Shown here one piece after another: positions 62,027 through 64,000 of a DNA stretch of 64,000 bases; position 1 is the stretch's first letter; every line of letters begins with the position of its first letter. Under the pieces are notes generated by a model that saw nothing but the letters and a program-made list of their open reading frames with translations, had not been told where the DNA came from and ran no database searches. This stretch comes from Alphaproteobacteria bacterium (GTDB lineage Bacteria; Pseudomonadota; Alphaproteobacteria; Micropepsales; Micropepsaceae). The stretch is from contig JAGOBA010000003.1 in the NCBI GenBank assembly GCA_017983635.1, forward strand, positions 1-64,000. The letters run 5' to 3'. The position numbers and the translations under genes are program-made.

Positions 62027-63190
62027 TCAGCGGGTGACAATCATGTCTCCCGATTGGATGGGGCGCGGCAGGTCGGTCAAGGGGATGTCGATGTTCGAGA
62101 ACGCGAGCGGGATGCCGGCGCAGAGTAGGGGATCTGGCTTGTCGCACACGTGATAGTGCAGGTGCGGTTCGGTCGAGTTTCCGCTTGAACCGAGGGCGCC
62201 GAGGACCTGCCCCTTTGTGACGGTATCGCCAACCGCGACTTTGACGCTGCCGGGCTTCATATGCGCGAGCACCGAGAACTCGCCGTTGCCGTGGTCGATC
62301 ATGACGCCGTTACCGATGATGCCGGGGGTGCCGCGTGCGATACGGGTGGCCTGGTCGTTCAGGAGGCGTTCGAAGAATGCCTGCTGCGTTTCGCCCTTTT
62401 GACGCATGGCTTTTGCGTCTTCGCCCTCTGTCGATATGGCCATCACGATCTTGCCTGCGGCGGGCGCCACAATCGGCGCGCCATAGGCGTAGTAGTCGGT
62501 GAACTTGGTTCCGTCTCCGCGGTGGGTTTTGCCGTTTGCATCGAACTTTACGAGATCGAGCCCGAACTCCTCCGGGATGGCCCAGCGGTGCTGGGTGTGG
62601 AAGCTCGGACCGCTGGCAGCCCACCAGGCGCCGGTGAGCGGGAAGCTGAGTTCGGTCTTCGTGAACTCGGGCGTCAGCGTCAGTGAAGCCTGTCCGACAC
62701 GAACGGCGCCGGCGTGGACAGTGACGACGAGCTGATCGCGCGCACCTTGAAAGGCGAAGGGTTGCTGCATAATCAGCAATGAGGCGCCCGGCGCGAGCGT
62801 CGTGCTGTCGGAAAGCTGTGCGGTGCCCAGAAGATCGGTGCCACAGAATTGAAACGCGGCAAGCTTGATCATTCCCGACGCCTGCGCCGCTTGGCCGCCC
62901 TTCGCGAATCTTGTAAGCGCGCCTGCATCGAAGCGACGGCTATCGACCGCCCGGCCGCCCGATTGCAAAACAACTTCGATCGACTCGAGCGTGACCGGCT
63001 TTGCAGAGCGGTTGATCACCGCGACGTTTTGAAGAAGGACGCTGTTCGCACCGCGCATGCTGTCGAGCGGGTAGGTGCGGGCCGTTCCGGCCGGGCAGAA
63101 CTTCACCTCTACCGGGTCGGCAGAGGCTCCCGCCCACGCCGCTGTTAGCGCACACCAGATGGCACCCAGGAACAGAATTCGACGCTTCAT
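62027..63190 (-). CDS. M23-family (LytM-like) peptidase
   Basis: The 387-residue protein has a signal peptide (cleavage near AGASADP), an N-terminal beta region of about 200 residues with no match, then an M23 domain: THRGDG, YYAYGAPIVAPAAGKIVMAI, NGVMIDHGNGEFSVLAHMKPG and the zinc HLHYHV. These zinc peptidases cut peptidoglycan peptides in the periplasm or act as envelope regulators when degenerate. The first metal His (THRGDG) lacks the usual spacing to Asp, so activity is possible but not certain. ATG MKRRILFLGA was chosen. Confidence 0.88.
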   Translation of the reverse strand: MKRRILFLGAIWCALTAAWAGASADPVEVKFCPAGTARTYPLDSMRGANSVLLQNVAVINRSAKPVTLESIEVVLQSGGRAVDSRRFDAGALTRFAKGGQAAQASGMIKLAAFQFCGTDLLGTAQLSDSTTLAPGASLLIMQQPFAFQGARDQLVVTVHAGAVRVGQASLTLTPEFTKTELSFPLTGAWWAASGPSFHTQHRWAIPEEFGLDLVKFDANGKTHRGDGTKFTDYYAYGAPIVAPAAGKIVMAISTEGEDAKAMRQKGETQQAFFERLLNDQATRIARGTPGIIGNGVMIDHGNGEFSVLAHMKPGSVKVAVGDTVTKGQVLGALGSSGNSTEPHLHYHVCDKPDPLLCAGIPLAFSNIDIPLTDLPRPIQSGDMIVTR

Positions 63191-63253
63191 GCCGCCCTCG
63201 CTTTGTCGGGCCAATTTAAACCAACCGACTTTGCGCGGACAAGTCTTGGCGGA

Positions 63254-64000
63254 CTAAACGTCGATATCCTTCGCGAACTGGGCGTGTTCCTGGATGTACT
63301 GGAACCGCAGTTCCGGTTTTTTGCCCATGAGGCGTTCGACGAGGTCTTGGGTTTCTTCCTTGTCGTCGTCGGCGATCATCACCTGGAGGAGCGTGCGGGC
63401 GCCGCGCTTCATCGTCGTCTCTTTGAGCTGCGCGGGCATCATCTCGCCAAGGCCCTTGAAGCGGCTGATTTCGACTTTGGCGTTCGCCTTGAACTCGCTC
63501 TTCAGCAGTTGCTCTTTGTGCGCGTCATCGCGGGCGTACATGGTTTTGCCGCCGTGCGCGAGTTTGTAGAGCGGGGGCATCGCCAGATAGAGGTGGCCCT
63601 TGTCGATGAGCGCCGGTAGCTCGCGGTAGAAGAACGTGACGAGGAGCGAGGCGATGTGGGCGCCGTCGACGTCGGCGTCGGTCATGATGATGACTTTGTC
63701 GTAGCGCAGGTCTTCCTCGCGGAAGCGGTCGCCCATGCCGCAACCCAACGCTTGGATGAGGTCGGCGAGTTCCTGGTTGCCGGCGAGCTTACCGGCGGCG
63801 GCGCTGGCGACGTTGAGAATCTTGCCGCGCAAGGGCAGCACGGCTTGCGTGTTGCGGTCGCGGGCTTGTTTCGCCGAACCGCCGGCGCTGTCGCCTTCGA
63901 CGAGGAAGATTTCCGTATCGTCCGACGAACCCGAGGCGCAGTCGGCGAGCTTGCCGGGCAGACGGAGTTTGCGCGTCGCGCTTTGACGGCTGACCTCCTT
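63254..64000 (-). CDS. parE: DNA topoisomerase IV subunit B, C-terminal part (continues beyond window)
   Basis: The partial product (248 residues plus stop) begins inside the TOPRIM domain: LRLPGKLADCASGSSDDTEI, FLVEGDSAGGSAKQARDRNT, LPLRGKILNVASAAAGKLAG, IIMTDADVDGAHIASLLVTF (catalytic Glu and DxD). It ends with RFKGLGEMMPAQLKETTM and FQYIQEHAQFAKDIDV. ParE relaxes and decatenates daughter chromosomes with ParC. LNVASA and FQYIQEHAQFAKDIDV favour ParE over GyrB, which it otherwise resembles. Confidence 0.9.
   Translation of the reverse strand, partial: KEVSRQSATRKLRLPGKLADCASGSSDDTEIFLVEGDSAGGSAKQARDRNTQAVLPLRGKILNVASAAAGKLAGNQELADLIQALGCGMGDRFREEDLRYDKVIIMTDADVDGAHIASLLVTFFYRELPALIDKGHLYLAMPPLYKLAHGGKTMYARDDAHKEQLLKSEFKANAKVEISRFKGLGEMMPAQLKETTMKRGARTLLQVMIADDDKEETQDLVERLMGKKPELRFQYIQEHAQFAKDIDV

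Noticed and set aside
63254..64000. Naming the partial topoisomerase gyrB
   Set aside because: Most motifs fit both, but the LNVASA segment and the C-terminal FQYIQEHAQFAKDIDV ending fit ParE better.
1..64000. CRISPR arrays, prophage, IS elements or rRNA genes
   Set aside because: No regularly spaced repeats, phage structural genes, transposase-like genes or rRNA sequence were found.

Overview
The window is 64 kb of GC-rich chromosomal DNA from a bacterium, most probably an alphaproteobacterium. The reasons are the gene order BamE / CBP3-type cytochrome bc1 chaperone / DUF177 / bL32 / PlsX / FabH / IHF-alpha / MerR, a K+-independent proton-pumping pyrophosphatase, a TorF-like porin beside an ammonium channel, frequent GTG starts and 1- or 4-base stop/start overlaps. 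I cannot fix the order or genus by reading alone. I see no complete insertion sequence, prophage, CRISPR array or rRNA operon. There is one tRNA gene, tRNA-Pro(GGG).

0-8.7 kb is conserved core: the C-terminus of an unidentified protein, hppA with a strong terminator, bamE, a bc1-assembly chaperone, DUF177 (YceD), rpmF, plsX, fabH, ihfA, a MerR regulator, a small membrane protein and tRNA-Pro. The usual DUF177-rpmF run is interrupted by a Cys-rich lipoprotein gene on the opposite strand. 8.8-14.2 kb, just after the tRNA, is an accessory stretch with two gene relics (a DUF2306-like membrane protein with an internal deletion and the C-terminal half of a flavodoxin-fold quinone reductase), an acetyltransferase, an orphan gene, a Baeyer-Villiger-type monooxygenase with an altered fingerprint, and two secreted proteins.

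14.4-26.9 kb holds a MacAB-type efflux operon, two unrelated non-haem iron oxygenases (isopenicillin-N-synthase-like and phytanoyl-CoA-dioxygenase-like, the latter coupled to an esterase), an OPT transporter, a GFA-fold protein, soluble transhydrogenase SthA and an OmpA-domain protein. 27.1-38.2 kb holds a membrane protein-amtB-TorF porin group without glnK, a membrane-anchored Mrr-like protein, a YgiQ radical SAM protein, an alpha/beta hydrolase, feoAB behind a Fur-box-like palindrome, a DsbA-family protein and an SDR.

38.3-56.7 kb is rich in lipid and xenobiotic catabolism: alpha-methylacyl-CoA racemase with its catalytic triad intact, an amidohydrolase-2 protein, hydrolases, a sulfatase with a formylglycine motif, an SDR, two tandem crotonase-fold proteins and a coniferyl-aldehyde-dehydrogenase-type ALDH. 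Among them are a cold-shock protein, a GGDEF diguanylate cyclase, a RhlE-type helicase and several secreted proteins of unknown function. Racemase, crotonases, PhyH, ALDH and SDRs would suit breakdown of branched, aromatic or terpenoid acids, although they are not one operon.

56.9-64 kb has a secreted lipocalin-like protein, a LytS/LytTR two-component system with a CPBP (CAAX-type) membrane protease immediately downstream, an acetyltransferase, a GIY-YIG relic, a macro-domain protein, an M23 peptidase and the 3' part of parE. The most system-like candidates are the LytS-LytTR-CPBP cluster and the amtB-TorF group. The most unusual non-coding structures are a large inverted repeat at 41.2-41.4 kb built of CACGAA-rich arms and the palindrome-rich stretch at 57.5-57.7 kb.
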